The translations under genes and the position numbers were made by a program. From Solibaculum_A intestinale (GTDB taxonomy: Bacteria > Bacillota > Clostridia > Oscillospirales > Acutalibacteraceae): 64,000 nucleotides of DNA. Location of the stretch: positions 1 through 64,000 of the forward strand of contig NZ_JBBMFD010000007.1 of assembly GCF_040096205.1 (NCBI RefSeq), read 5' to 3'. Below the pieces are notes generated by a model that was not told where the DNA came from, did no database searches, and saw only the letters and a list, made by a program, of their open reading frames with translations. Below are positions 8,400-16,122 of the stretch, one piece after another; the first letter of the stretch is position 1; each line of letters starts with the position of its first letter.

Positions 8400-10343
8400 T
8401 CAGGAGACCGGCAGCTTGAGAATCTGTCCAGGATGAACCGTCTCGCTCTTCAAACCGTTTATCTCTATGATTTCTGTATACCGACTGCCGGAACCAAGAT
8501 ACTTTCGGGCAATTTTCCATAGAGAGTCTCCCCGTTTGACAGTATACTCTTGATAGGAGGCTTCCGGCTTTACCGGCGGCTCCTCTGAGGCCCCAGGTAT
8601 CTTCAACTCCATACCCGGATAAATCCGGTCGCTTGTCAGTCCGTTGAGCTGCACGATCTCTGTGTAACGGCTGCCTTGCCCCAGATATTGCTGTGCAAGC
8701 TTCCATAGCGTCTCTCCAGGCTGCACCCGGTGGAGAAAATACTCCTGGGAAGGAGGCACCGGAGCCGGTGTTTCCGGTTCTTTTTCAAAGGTGATATAGG
8801 TGGCGGACAAATAGCCCATGCGCCCGTCGGAAAGCCGCACCTGGTAGACACCAGGTTTGCTTTCCCGGACGGAGATCGTTTCTCCTGCGGACAAGGCGGC
8901 AATTACCTTTCCCCTTAAATTGGGATTTTGATACACCGACACACTGGTGTAATCCCGTTTGATATAGGCAGTGATAAATGGAGTTTCCGTCGGCGGCTCG
9001 AATTCCGCCTCGTCATCCACAGGGGGAACAGGCGGTTCCGGCAAAACGGGCGGTTCCGGCTGCGGGGGCGTGGCAGAAGGGGGATCCCCTGCATCCGTTT
9101 CATCACCGTTGACCCATTCCTCATAGCGATCCCATATGGAGGTATCCTCCTGCCCCAACGACCAGGCGCCGGCCCCTTTCAAGTCATATTTCTCAATCAG
9201 TCCCAGTTTTTCTTCATAAGACCGGTCGTTTTCAAACCATACGACATACCGTCCCGGCTGCAGAACAAAATTTCCGCCGACGGTGTATTTTCCGTCCGCT
9301 TCGGTGACTATAACCTCCGCTTTCACGGACTGGCTGGCTTCGTCATACTGGACGGTCGCCTTACAATCTGCAAGAATCTTCTGAATGACTTTGCTGCTGA
9401 CGCCTTTTCCCGCAATCCGGCCGTCGTCCAGGCTCCATACTCGTCCATAAAATGGAACGGCAATAACAATTTTATCCGCAGTCGTTTTGCTCAAGGCATA
9501 TTGGATCGAGCTTTCCACAAAATCCATACTGGCTACCGGCCCTGCTTCTCCTCCCTCATAATGTTCGTCATACGCCATAATCACCAAGTGATCCGCATAT
9601 CGAGCGAGAGCCGTATAATCGTAGGAGCCATGCCAACCAGTCTGCCAGTTGTTCGGATTGGCTGCAACAGCTACCGAGACCTCCTTATCCGCAGGGATTT
9701 TTTCCCGCAGCAACCGCACAAGCTCGGTATACGAATCCCGCTGCTCATGAGTGACATTCTCAATATCCACGTTGATGCCATCCAAATCGTATTCCTCAAT
9801 ATAATCTGCCAGCTGGTCAGAGAGCGATTCGACATCGTCCAATGCATTGATACCCGCCGTCCGATTCCAATGGTTGCTCAGGAACGGGACTACCTTTATC
9901 CCTTTTTCATGCATGCTCTTAATAAAAAAGGGGCTGAGATAGTTGAGCTTCAGGCTGCCGTCTTCCTGGATATCAAAATAGCTGGGAGAAACCGTATCCA
10001 ACGCATGATTGGCCTGGTTAACATATTCAATCTGCTGCACATCCGTCCCGCTGTAAAGATAACCCATGGTATACCGGTCATTGGCAGCAAATGCCGATAA
10101 CAAAGAAGAAAAAGCGAAGGTGGCTACCAGCACACCGGATATGAGAATTTTTACACTTGTGATTTTAAACTTTTTGGCTTGTTCCAAGATCTTTTCTTTC
10201 AAATCCGTAGACTTATTCCTACGATCTTGGCTTCGACAGAATTCTTTGGCAAATTCCGCGTCCTCTCTTGGAAAATTCAAAATCAGAGTATGCGTTCCGT
10301 CCCCATTTGGGGCAGTGCGTATGCTTGGCAGCAAACCGTCCAC
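8400..10343 (-). CDS. membrane-tethered GH18 hydrolase with SH3 and two LysM domains
   Basis: 647 residues. Residues 1-60 are charged and probably cytoplasmic; one membrane segment at about 62-86 is followed by a GH18 barrel (about 90-425) with the catalytic motif DGINVDIE, acid/base Glu at about 195. A Pro-rich linker, an SH3b-like domain (about 470-535) and two LysM repeats (about 545-592 and 598-646; GETLWKLAQQYLG, GDSLWKIARKYLG) bind the wall. Similar proteins act on peptidoglycan, often in spores. The start is a GTG with a weak AAAGG upstream; an in-frame stop lies a little further up. A later TTG start cannot be excluded. Confidence 0.88.
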   Translation of the reverse strand: MDGLLPSIRTAPNGDGTHTLILNFPREDAEFAKEFCRSQDRRNKSTDLKEKILEQAKKFKITSVKILISGVLVATFAFSSLLSAFAANDRYTMGYLYSGTDVQQIEYVNQANHALDTVSPSYFDIQEDGSLKLNYLSPFFIKSMHEKGIKVVPFLSNHWNRTAGINALDDVESLSDQLADYIEEYDLDGINVDIENVTHEQRDSYTELVRLLREKIPADKEVSVAVAANPNNWQTGWHGSYDYTALARYADHLVIMAYDEHYEGGEAGPVASMDFVESSIQYALSKTTADKIVIAVPFYGRVWSLDDGRIAGKGVSSKVIQKILADCKATVQYDEASQSVKAEVIVTEADGKYTVGGNFVLQPGRYVVWFENDRSYEEKLGLIEKYDLKGAGAWSLGQEDTSIWDRYEEWVNGDETDAGDPPSATPPQPEPPVLPEPPVPPVDDEAEFEPPTETPFITAYIKRDYTSVSVYQNPNLRGKVIAALSAGETISVRESKPGVYQVRLSDGRMGYLSATYITFEKEPETPAPVPPSQEYFLHRVQPGETLWKLAQQYLGQGSRYTEIVQLNGLTSDRIYPGMELKIPGASEEPPVKPEASYQEYTVKRGDSLWKIARKYLGSGSRYTEIIEINGLKSETVHPGQILKLPVS

Positions 10344-10616
10344 CTCGCCTTTCTTACCGGATTGTTTTTCTTACGTTTGATTATTATGTCATTGTTTTTC
10401 ATATCTATCCATTCATTCGATTTGTTATTTCAGCAGCTCGGGTATGGAGACTTGCAGATTATTACGAAATACGAGTTGCATTGAACAGGGAGGATGAACG
10501 AAAAAATATGGAATGTTCTAAAAGCATGTACCGGAGGCATATGTTGGACAAACAAATTTCACAGCGTCTTATTCCTGCGTTGGTAAATGGCAGACAACAC
10601 CGGGTTTAGATGAAAA
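10344..10616. other. gene-free interval upstream of the GH18 gene
   Basis: Moderately AT-rich. Only very short frames are present, the longest plausible one about 33 codons near 10508-10609 without a clear family. It should hold the GH18 promoter, but I see no strong -35/-10 pair. Confidence 0.35.
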
Positions 10617-10655
10617 AATAGGGTGCTTGGTGTAAATCACACCAAGCACCCTATC
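10617..10655 (-). terminator. terminator of the GGGtGRT gene
   Basis: A perfect 16-bp stem (ATAGGGTGCTTGGTGT and complement) with a 5-base loop is followed on the minus strand by TTTTTT. It sits 34 bases after the GGGtGRT stop codon. Confidence 0.9.
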
Positions 10656-10688
10656 GTTAAAAATCTAATATTTATGCGGCTTTGCGCC

Positions 10689-11696
10689 TTATTTCATTGC
10701 CTCTTCCACCGCGACTGCACAGGCCACCGTCGCGCCGACCATGGGGTTGTTGCCCATGCCGATGAGGCCCATCATTTCCACGTGCGCCGGCACGGAGGAA
10801 GAGCCCGCGAACTGGGCGTCGCCGTGCATGCGTCCCATGGAGTCGGTCAGGCCGTAGGAAGCCGGACCCGCCGCCATGTTGTCCGGATGCAGGGTGCGGC
10901 CGGTGCCGCCGCCGGAAGCCACCGAGAAGTACTTCACGCCGTTCTCGTTGGCCCACTTCTTATAGGTGCCCGCCACCAGGTGCTGGAAACGGGTGGGGTT
11001 GGTGGAGTTGCCGGTGATGGACACGTCCACGCCCTCGTGCTTCATGATGGCCACGCCCTCAAGCACGTCGTTGGCGCCGTAGCACTTAACCTTGGCACGC
11101 TCGCCCTCGGAGAAGGCCTTCTCGCTGACCACCTTCAGCTCGCCGGTATAGAAATCATAATCGGTTTCCACAAAGGTAAAGCCGTTGATTCTCGAAATGA
11201 TATAAGCCGCATCCTTGCCCAGGCCGTTGAGGATGACGCGCAGGGGGTCCTTGCGCACCTTGTTGGCGGTGCGGGCGATGCCGATGGCGCCTTCCGCCGC
11301 CGCAAAGGACTCATGGCCCGCCAGGAAGGCGAAGCACTTGGTCTCTTCTCTAAGGAGCATGGCGCCCAGATTACCGTGGCCCTGGCCCACGTTTCTCTGC
11401 TCGGCCACCGAGCCGGGAATGCAGAACGCCTGCAGGCCGATTCCGATGGCTTCCGCCGCGTCCGCCGCGGACTTGCAGCCCTTCTTGATCGCAACCGCGC
11501 AGCCGAGCGTATACGCCCAGGCGGCGTTTTCAAACGCGATGGGCTGAACATCCTTGACAATGGCGCCCGGGTCAAAGCCCTTGCTCACGCAAAGCTCACG
11601 GGCCTCTTCCAGGCTGGCGATTCCATATTCCGCAAGACATTTTTCGATCTTTTGCATGCGTCTTTCTTTGCCTTCAAACATTACCTCGTTTGCCAT
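10689..11696 (-). CDS. GGGtGRT family protein of unknown function
   Basis: 335 residues, soluble, no signal peptide. The segment ASGGGTGRTLHPDN (about residue 265) is the signature that names this family in anaerobes. Other conserved-looking blocks are FCIPGSVAEQRNVGQGHGNLGAM and DVSITGNSTNPTRFQHL. No enzymatic role is established. A GGAGG site 8 bases before the ATG supports the start. It follows a NifU-like gene by 21 bases and shares its terminator, so the two proteins very likely work together, perhaps on an iron-sulfur or metal centre (inference). Confidence 0.8.
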   Translation of the reverse strand: MANEVMFEGKERRMQKIEKCLAEYGIASLEEARELCVSKGFDPGAIVKDVQPIAFENAAWAYTLGCAVAIKKGCKSAADAAEAIGIGLQAFCIPGSVAEQRNVGQGHGNLGAMLLREETKCFAFLAGHESFAAAEGAIGIARTANKVRKDPLRVILNGLGKDAAYIISRINGFTFVETDYDFYTGELKVVSEKAFSEGERAKVKCYGANDVLEGVAIMKHEGVDVSITGNSTNPTRFQHLVAGTYKKWANENGVKYFSVASGGGTGRTLHPDNMAAGPASYGLTDSMGRMHGDAQFAGSSSVPAHVEMMGLIGMGNNPMVGATVACAVAVEEAMK

Positions 11697-11717
11697 GTGG
11701 GTTGTCCTCCTTCTCTC

Positions 11718-12410
11718 TTATTCCTCACGCGGGTCGATGTACTTGGCGGCGTTGTCGTACCGGCCGTACTGACCGATGTTCTTTTCATACGCCTCGTTCG
11801 GGGCGACGCCGTGACGGATGTCCTCGAGCATCTTGCCCAGGCGCACGAACTTGTAGCCGATTACCTCGTCGTTTTCATCCAGCGCGATGGAAAGGACATA
11901 GCCTTCCGCCATTTCCATGAAACGCACGCCCTTGGCGCGGGTGGAATACATGGTACCCACCTGGGAACGAAGGCCCTTGCCCAGATCCTCAAGGCCGGCG
12001 CCCACGGGCAGGCCGCCCTCGGAGAACGCGGTCTGGGAACGGCCATAGGCCAGCTGCTTGAAGATTTCACGCATGGCCACGTTGATGGCGTCGCACACCA
12101 GATCGGTGTTTAAACATTCCAAAAGGGTCTTGCCGGGCAGAATCTCGGCGGCCATAGCGGCCGAATGGGTCATACCGGAGCAACCGATGGTCTCCACCAG
12201 CGCCTCCTCTACGATACCATCCTTGACATTGAGAGTCAGCTTGCAGGTGCCCTGCTGGGGCGCGCACCAGCCAATACCATGGCTTAAACCGGAGATGTCC
12301 TTAATTTCATAGGCCTTGACCCACTTTCCCTCTTCCGGGATGGGAGCCGGACCATGATGGGGACCTTTTGCGACGACACACATGTTTTCCACTTCACGGG
12401 AATAATTCAT
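11718..12410 (-). CDS. NifU-like iron-sulfur scaffold-type protein
   Basis: 230 residues. Cysteines in GWCAPQQGTC, TIGCSGMTHSA and DLVCDAINVA resemble the three-cysteine arrangement of IscU/NifU-type scaffolds, but the N- and C-terminal extensions (PHHGPAPIPEEGKW; IGQYGRYDNAAKYIDP) are not those of a standard IscU. No sufBCD or nifS gene is nearby. First gene of a two-gene unit with the GGGtGRT protein; AAAGGAG precedes the ATG. Annotated in related genomes as an iron-sulfur cluster assembly scaffold protein; actual substrate unknown. Confidence 0.75.
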   Translation of the reverse strand: MNYSREVENMCVVAKGPHHGPAPIPEEGKWVKAYEIKDISGLSHGIGWCAPQQGTCKLTLNVKDGIVEEALVETIGCSGMTHSAAMAAEILPGKTLLECLNTDLVCDAINVAMREIFKQLAYGRSQTAFSEGGLPVGAGLEDLGKGLRSQVGTMYSTRAKGVRFMEMAEGYVLSIALDENDEVIGYKFVRLGKMLEDIRHGVAPNEAYEKNIGQYGRYDNAAKYIDPREE

Positions 12411-12523
12411 AGCGGTACTCCTTTCGGTTGTAAATACGAACGCTTTTCTGCCTTGCCTGGGAATGAAAGGACGGCTTGTCCCTTTCCGAACAAATGACTG
12501 CGGCTTGCGCGTATACTTCTCCT

Positions 12524-12552
12524 ATTATAATCAGAGCCGGGCAGTTGCGCAA
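12524..12552 (-). promoter_or_regulatory. candidate promoter for the NifU-like/GGGtGRT pair
   Basis: Minus strand: TTGCGC (12547-12552), 17-base spacer, perfect TATAAT (12524-12529). It lies about 115 bases upstream of the NifU-like ATG. Confidence 0.5.
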
Positions 12553-12654
12553 GTGCCGCTGCCCGGGCGGCCGGACAAATCGGCGGTTTTTTCGCCACAG
12601 TTTTTAGTCAAAAAGCCCAGTCTTTTGTCAAAGCGGCCTCCCCAAGCGAAAAAA

Positions 12655-12702
12655 GCGCGGCAAAACGAAAAGAAGAATCCATTCCTTTCCGTTTTGCCGC
12701 GC
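12655..12702 (-). terminator. terminator of the small HTH regulator
   Basis: A perfect 13-bp stem (GCGCGGCAAAACG with its complement) around a 22-base loop, followed on the minus strand by TTTTTTTCGC. It lies 17 bases beyond the HTH gene. Confidence 0.75.
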
Positions 12703-12718
12703 TTAGAAAAATCCATCT

Positions 12719-12943
12719 TCAATCCCAGATTTCCGATTTATCCTCTACATATTGCAGAATATCACCCGGCTGGCATTTGAGCTCCCGGCAGATGGTTTCC
12801 AGTGTGGAAAAACGCACCGCTCTGGCTTTGTTGTTTTTGAGAATCGAAAGGTTTGCAAGAGTGATTCCTACCCGCTGGGAAAGCTCCGTCAGTCCAATTT
12901 TTCGTTTCGCCATCATGACATCCAAATTCACAATAATCGGCAT
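12719..12943 (-). CDS. small Cro/CI-type HTH transcriptional regulator (YozG-like)
   Basis: 74 residues, almost entirely one helix-turn-helix domain: LTELSQRVGITLANLSILKN is the two-helix core and FSTLETICRELKCQPGDILQY the C-terminal helices. This matches the short HTH_26/YozG class, often acting alone or beside a membrane partner gene, which is absent here. GGAGG precedes the ATG. Target unknown; it is monocistronic between two terminators. Confidence 0.85.
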   Translation of the reverse strand: MPIIVNLDVMMAKRKIGLTELSQRVGITLANLSILKNNKARAVRFSTLETICRELKCQPGDILQYVEDKSEIWD

Positions 12944-13050
12944 ATGCTTCCTCCTATCATCCGCCTCGCGGTAAGAACCGGTTCTCTGCTTTTGCCGCAG
13001 GCCGGAACAAATTTTATAAATATTTTGTGAAAATTATTCACCTTAGTTGT

Positions 13051-13079
13051 ATTATAGAACATTTTTTCCTTTAAAACAA
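13051..13079 (-). promoter_or_regulatory. candidate promoter for the small HTH regulator
   Basis: Minus strand: TTGTTT (13074-13079), 17 bases, TATAAT (13051-13056), about 110 bases upstream of the start codon. Confidence 0.5.
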
Positions 13080-13157
13080 GTTTCTTTTTCAATTTCATCG
13101 AAATTTTTTCCAGATTAGGAAGAGTACGCCTAAACATATCCTTCTCCGGGAAAAAAC

Positions 13158-13186
13158 TTGCCTTCGTGCCCAAGAGCCGGTATAAT
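13158..13186 (+). promoter_or_regulatory. promoter for ychF
   Basis: TTGCCT (13158-13163), 17-base spacer and TATAAT (13181-13186), about 45 bases upstream of the ychF start. Confidence 0.6.
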
Positions 13187-13230
13187 AAATTTTATATTGA
13201 CTTGTCAGAAGGAAAGGACTTGGAATACAA

Positions 13231-14325
13231 ATGAAACTGGGTATTGTCGGCCTGCCCAACGTAGGCAAAAGCACGCTGTTCAACGCCATTACCAACGCCG
13301 GCGCACAGAGCGCCAACTATCCCTTTTGCACCATCGAACCAAACGTGGGCGTGGTGGCGGTGCCGGATAAGCGTCTGGATGTACTGGCGGACATGTACCA
13401 TCCGGAAAAATATACGCCGGCGGTCATCGAATTTGTGGACATCGCAGGATTGGTACGGGGCGCGTCCAAGGGGGAAGGCCTGGGTAACAAATTTCTGGCC
13501 AACATCCGGGAGGTAGACGCGGTGGTGCACGTAGTACGCTGCTTTGAAAACGACGACATTGTGCATGTGGACGGCAGCGTGGACCCCAAGCGGGACATCG
13601 AGACCATCAACTTAGAGCTGATTTTCTCCGACCTGGAGATGCTGGAGCGGCGTATCGACAAGGCCAAAAAGCTAGCCAAGGGAGACAAGTCCTATCTTGC
13701 CGAGGCGGAATTTTTGACCCGGGTGGCCGCCGAGCTGGAAGAGGGGCGTCCCGCCCGAAGCGTCGCCTGCACGCCGGAGGAGGCTGAGATTCTTTCCTCC
13801 GTGGCCCTGTTGACCAATAAGCCGGTGATTTATGCGGCAAATCTGAGCGAGAACGACTTTAAGGGAGACTTGTCGGACAATCCTCATTACGCGGCGGTGG
13901 AGGAAATCGCCAAGGCGGAAAATGCAGAGGTTCTGCCCATCTGCGCAGAAATTGAGGCGGAGATCTCCGGGATGGAGCCGGAGGAAAAGGCACTCTTTCT
14001 GTCCGACATGGGGCTTAGCGATTCCGGTCTTGACCGGCTTATCCGCAAAAGCTATCACTTGCTGGGGCTCATCTCCTACCTGACGGCGGGTCCCCAGGAA
14101 GTGCGGGCTTGGACCATTACGAACGGAACCAAAGCGCCCCAGGCGGCGGGCAAAATTCACACCGACTTTGAGCGGGGCTTCATCCGGGCGGAAATCGTCT
14201 CCTACGATGATCTGGTGGCCTGCGGCTCCATGACGGCCGCGAAGGAGAAGGGCCTGGTACGCTCAGAGGGGAAAGAGTATGTGATGCACGACGGCGACGT
14301 GGTGCTGTTCCGCTTCAACGTATAA
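13231..14325 (+). CDS. ychF: redox-regulated P-loop NTPase YchF
   Basis: 364 residues, the normal YchF length. G1 is GLPNVGKST near residue 8, the G3-like motif is DIAGLVRGASKGEG, and NLSENDF replaces the usual NKxD, as in this ATP-preferring Obg-family protein. The C-terminal TGS domain (about 280-364) ends GDVVLFRFNV. YchF is a conserved ribosome-associated ATPase linked to translation and stress. Own promoter and terminator make it monocistronic. Confidence 0.97.
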   Translation: MKLGIVGLPNVGKSTLFNAITNAGAQSANYPFCTIEPNVGVVAVPDKRLDVLADMYHPEKYTPAVIEFVDIAGLVRGASKGEGLGNKFLANIREVDAVVHVVRCFENDDIVHVDGSVDPKRDIETINLELIFSDLEMLERRIDKAKKLAKGDKSYLAEAEFLTRVAAELEEGRPARSVACTPEEAEILSSVALLTNKPVIYAANLSENDFKGDLSDNPHYAAVEEIAKAENAEVLPICAEIEAEISGMEPEEKALFLSDMGLSDSGLDRLIRKSYHLLGLISYLTAGPQEVRAWTITNGTKAPQAAGKIHTDFERGFIRAEIVSYDDLVACGSMTAAKEKGLVRSEGKEYVMHDGDVVLFRFNV

Positions 14326-14356
14326 TAAGCCCCGCCCTATAACAGAAAGACACAGA

Positions 14357-14393
14357 CGCGCCCGCCAGCGCAAACGGCGGGCGCGTTTTTTAT
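14357..14393 (+). terminator. terminator of ychF
   Basis: Perfect 10-bp stem (CGCGCCCGCC at 14357-14366 with 14376-14385), then TTTTTTATT. Confidence 0.9.
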
Positions 14394-14522
14394 TAAATTT
14401 CGAAATTCAAACATATTTAAGCCGCAAACGGCATAAATAAGAAGCAAAAGCAAAAAAATTCGAATTGTAGGTATTATATCTGAAAACTTTATAAATTTTT
14501 AAAAGTTTTTTGCTAAAAGCAC

Positions 14523-14550
14523 TTGACATTTTCCCAGGATTGCATATAAT
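14523..14550 (+). promoter_or_regulatory. strong promoter in front of the ORF-poor unit
   Basis: Consensus TTGACA (14523-14528), 16-base spacer, consensus TATAAT (14545-14550). The predicted start of transcription is near 14557. No long gene follows, which is the reason to take this unit seriously. Confidence 0.75.
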
Positions 14551-14570
14551 AAAGACAGGAGGTGATTCCA

Positions 14571-14660
14571 ATGTGGTGTGAGGAAACCGCAGAAGCTACC
14601 ACAGATCATGGTTTAATCGCCCTAACCCTTGGAGTTGCTTTTGCGAGGGACAGAATGTAA
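14571..14660 (+). CDS. possible 29-residue leader peptide ORF
   Basis: An ATG preceded by a near-perfect AGGAGGTGAT (14557-14566) opens a 29-codon frame ending TAA. The peptide starts MWCEETAEATTDH and continues with a weakly hydrophobic stretch (LIALTLGVAFA). It resembles no family I know. The ribosome site coincides with the predicted 5' end of the transcript, and the TGTGGT/ACCACA helix lies in its first codons, so it may be a regulated leader peptide, a small toxin-like peptide, or chance. Confidence 0.3.
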   Translation: MWCEETAEATTDHGLIALTLGVAFARDRM

Positions 14661-15782
14661 TCTGGAAGCATCATTCCATGCATCAGGTTTATCGGATCGA
14701 CAGCTTCCCCTTTGAAAGAGGACGGCAAATGTCTTTTAAAACAGGAAAGCGTTTGCGGGGATGAAAAGGTAGTGTAGGAATCGGCAGGCATCGAAAGCGC
14801 ATTTCTCATTGAAGGCGTTAAAACGGTTCCATTGCAGAAACGCAGTGCTTTTTCCCAATCCATTTCGTTTTCTTCCGGTTCAGAGAGGTATGACTGCCGA
14901 AAACGTATCGGGTATTGTGGTGTTCATCCCCAGTGTCGGTATGTATAGTATTCCGTTTCTGTAGGTGGCTTTTTGAGAAGAGTACCATTCGTGAGAAAAC
15001 GGATCCGGTAAACAACAAAAACTGGAAATGGAAAACTAGCTGCCATTTCAACATTTAGTGAACTGAATGCAAATTTTCGGGTATCCGGACAGCTTGTGCT
15101 CCAGAAAACGGGAAGTCCCTACGTTCTTTTCTCAAACGGCAATGTGATTTGGAAGAGGCTCCGAGGAGGTAGTTCGGAGTAAGCGTTTGAATCCATGTGC
15201 CAAGACGAAGCGCAACGCAGAAAAAAGATACGCACACAATCGGTCCTGCGGCTTTGAATGGAAACAATATTATATTTGGTGCCATTGCAAAAAAGACGCG
15301 CAGCAAAATATATTCCGTTCCCTTGCAGGAAAACATTTCTCGGCCATGTTTCATTGACGCTAACCCTTATGCAGATACCCGGTTTGGGTAATCCCTCAAA
15401 GTTGAACCGGAAGCGGTCGCTTGAGGGTGCATGAAACAAACAATAAGGTGTGTTACCGTCGTTAGGCAGAAGGCGCAGAGAAATGGACATCAAAAGGCGA
15501 ACGGCTTGCTGACAAGGGGGAGAAATCCAAGGTTCAAGGAAACGGTGTGTGTTCAGGCGCAAGAAGACGGCGAGCAACATGGAACGAGGATTCTTTGCAT
15601 TTCGCAGTGGAAGCAAGAATTGCTTTTGAGAAAGAAAAGGGAAACGCAGCAAGCAATGTCCAACATTTTAAATAAGTTTGGCGATTGGTTCAAGATTTAG
15701 GTGTTAGATTCTGCAAACGGATTTTGTTTTTCGAATATTTGTTAAGAATGGGAGAGAAACATTATTAACAACTCAATAGTTT

Positions 15783-15829
15783 AGCTGGCTTTCATTGACG
15801 ATATGCAATGGAAGCCAGCTTGTTTTTTC
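15783..15829 (+). terminator. terminator of the ORF-poor unit
   Basis: A 15-bp stem (AGCTGGCTTTCATTG at 15783-15797 with 15806-15820, one G-T pair) with an 8-base loop, followed by TGTTTTTT. Confidence 0.85.
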
Positions 15830-15834
15830 TGCAA

Positions 15835-16043
15835 AGGGGATACGGCAAGGGGTATCTTTTTCGTGTCCGGCTTCTTCTAAAAAGCCGCTCAAATGGACAA
15901 ATATGGTGAAACAGGTACCCGGGTACAGGTCACGGATTCTTTGGTCAAACAAGGAAACGGATGCGTTAACGCAACTTCCCGTTTGGTGCAAAAAATGACA
16001 AGTTTGGTCGATTTATTTTTCACTTGCAAAGGGAGATTTTGTC
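15835..16043. repeat. palindrome-rich interval between the ORF-poor unit and nrdD
   Basis: No gene is visible. It holds two perfect 12-base palindromes, GTACCCGGGTAC (15915-15926) and TGCGTTAACGCA (15962-15973); the second is the tip of a longer imperfect hairpin (CAAAC, GGAA on the left; TTCC, GTTTG on the right). A CGGCTT/AAGCCG hairpin lies near 15868-15887. Role unknown. Confidence 0.5.
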
Positions 16044-16109
16044 TTGACACTCTCCTATATATGCTCTATAATTAGTCCTGCTCGCAACAATGAATACAAG
16101 ATATTGTGT
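16044..16109 (+). promoter_or_regulatory. nrdD promoter with two NrdR-like boxes
   Basis: TTGACA (16044-16049), 17 bases, TATAAT (16067-16072) is a consensus promoter. ATACAAGATATTGTGT (16094-16109) matches the published NrdR-box pattern ACACwATATATwGTGT at 14 of 16 positions. A weaker copy (10 of 16) sits exactly 31 bases upstream at 16063-16078, over the -10. Tandem boxes about three helical turns apart are how NrdR represses ribonucleotide reductase genes. Confidence 0.7.
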
Positions 16110-16122
16110 AGGAGGGTGCCCC

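Larger units (their letters stand above)
14557..15829 (+). ncRNA. candidate large structured noncoding RNA, class not identified
   Basis: About 1.27 kb bounded by a consensus promoter and a strong terminator, with lower GC than the flanking genes and no convincing protein. Local helices read by eye: TGTGGT 14572-14577/14598-14603; CATTGC 14830-14835/14842-14847 (one G-T); CGTTTTC 14866-14872/14899-14905; TCAAACG 15132-15138/15184-15190 enclosing CTCCGA 15159-15164/15174-15179; AAGC plus CGCAG 15208-15220/15246-15254; AAACAT 15331-15336/15346-15351; CCCTCAA 15393-15399/15421-15427 enclosing ACCG 15406-15409/15414-15417; AAGCAA 15611-15616/15620-15625. Short helices also occur by chance, so this needs covariation support. 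A decayed gene or unseen small proteins are the alternatives. I do not recognise RNase P, tmRNA or 6S RNA; OLE, ROOL or GOLLD are not excluded. Confidence 0.42.

Noticed and set aside
15119..15652. 177-codon minus-strand frame inside the ORF-poor unit
   Set aside because: No ribosome site, no family likeness, opposite to the strong promoter; overlapping frames are equally unconvincing.
15431..15700. 89-codon plus-strand frame inside the ORF-poor unit
   Set aside because: No Shine-Dalgarno before its ATG and low-complexity basic composition; kept as possible noise within the RNA candidate.
14557..15829. group II intron, RNase P RNA or tmRNA as explanation of the ORF-poor unit
   Set aside because: I do not see a domain V-type hairpin, the RNase P P4 sequence or a tmRNA tag reading frame.
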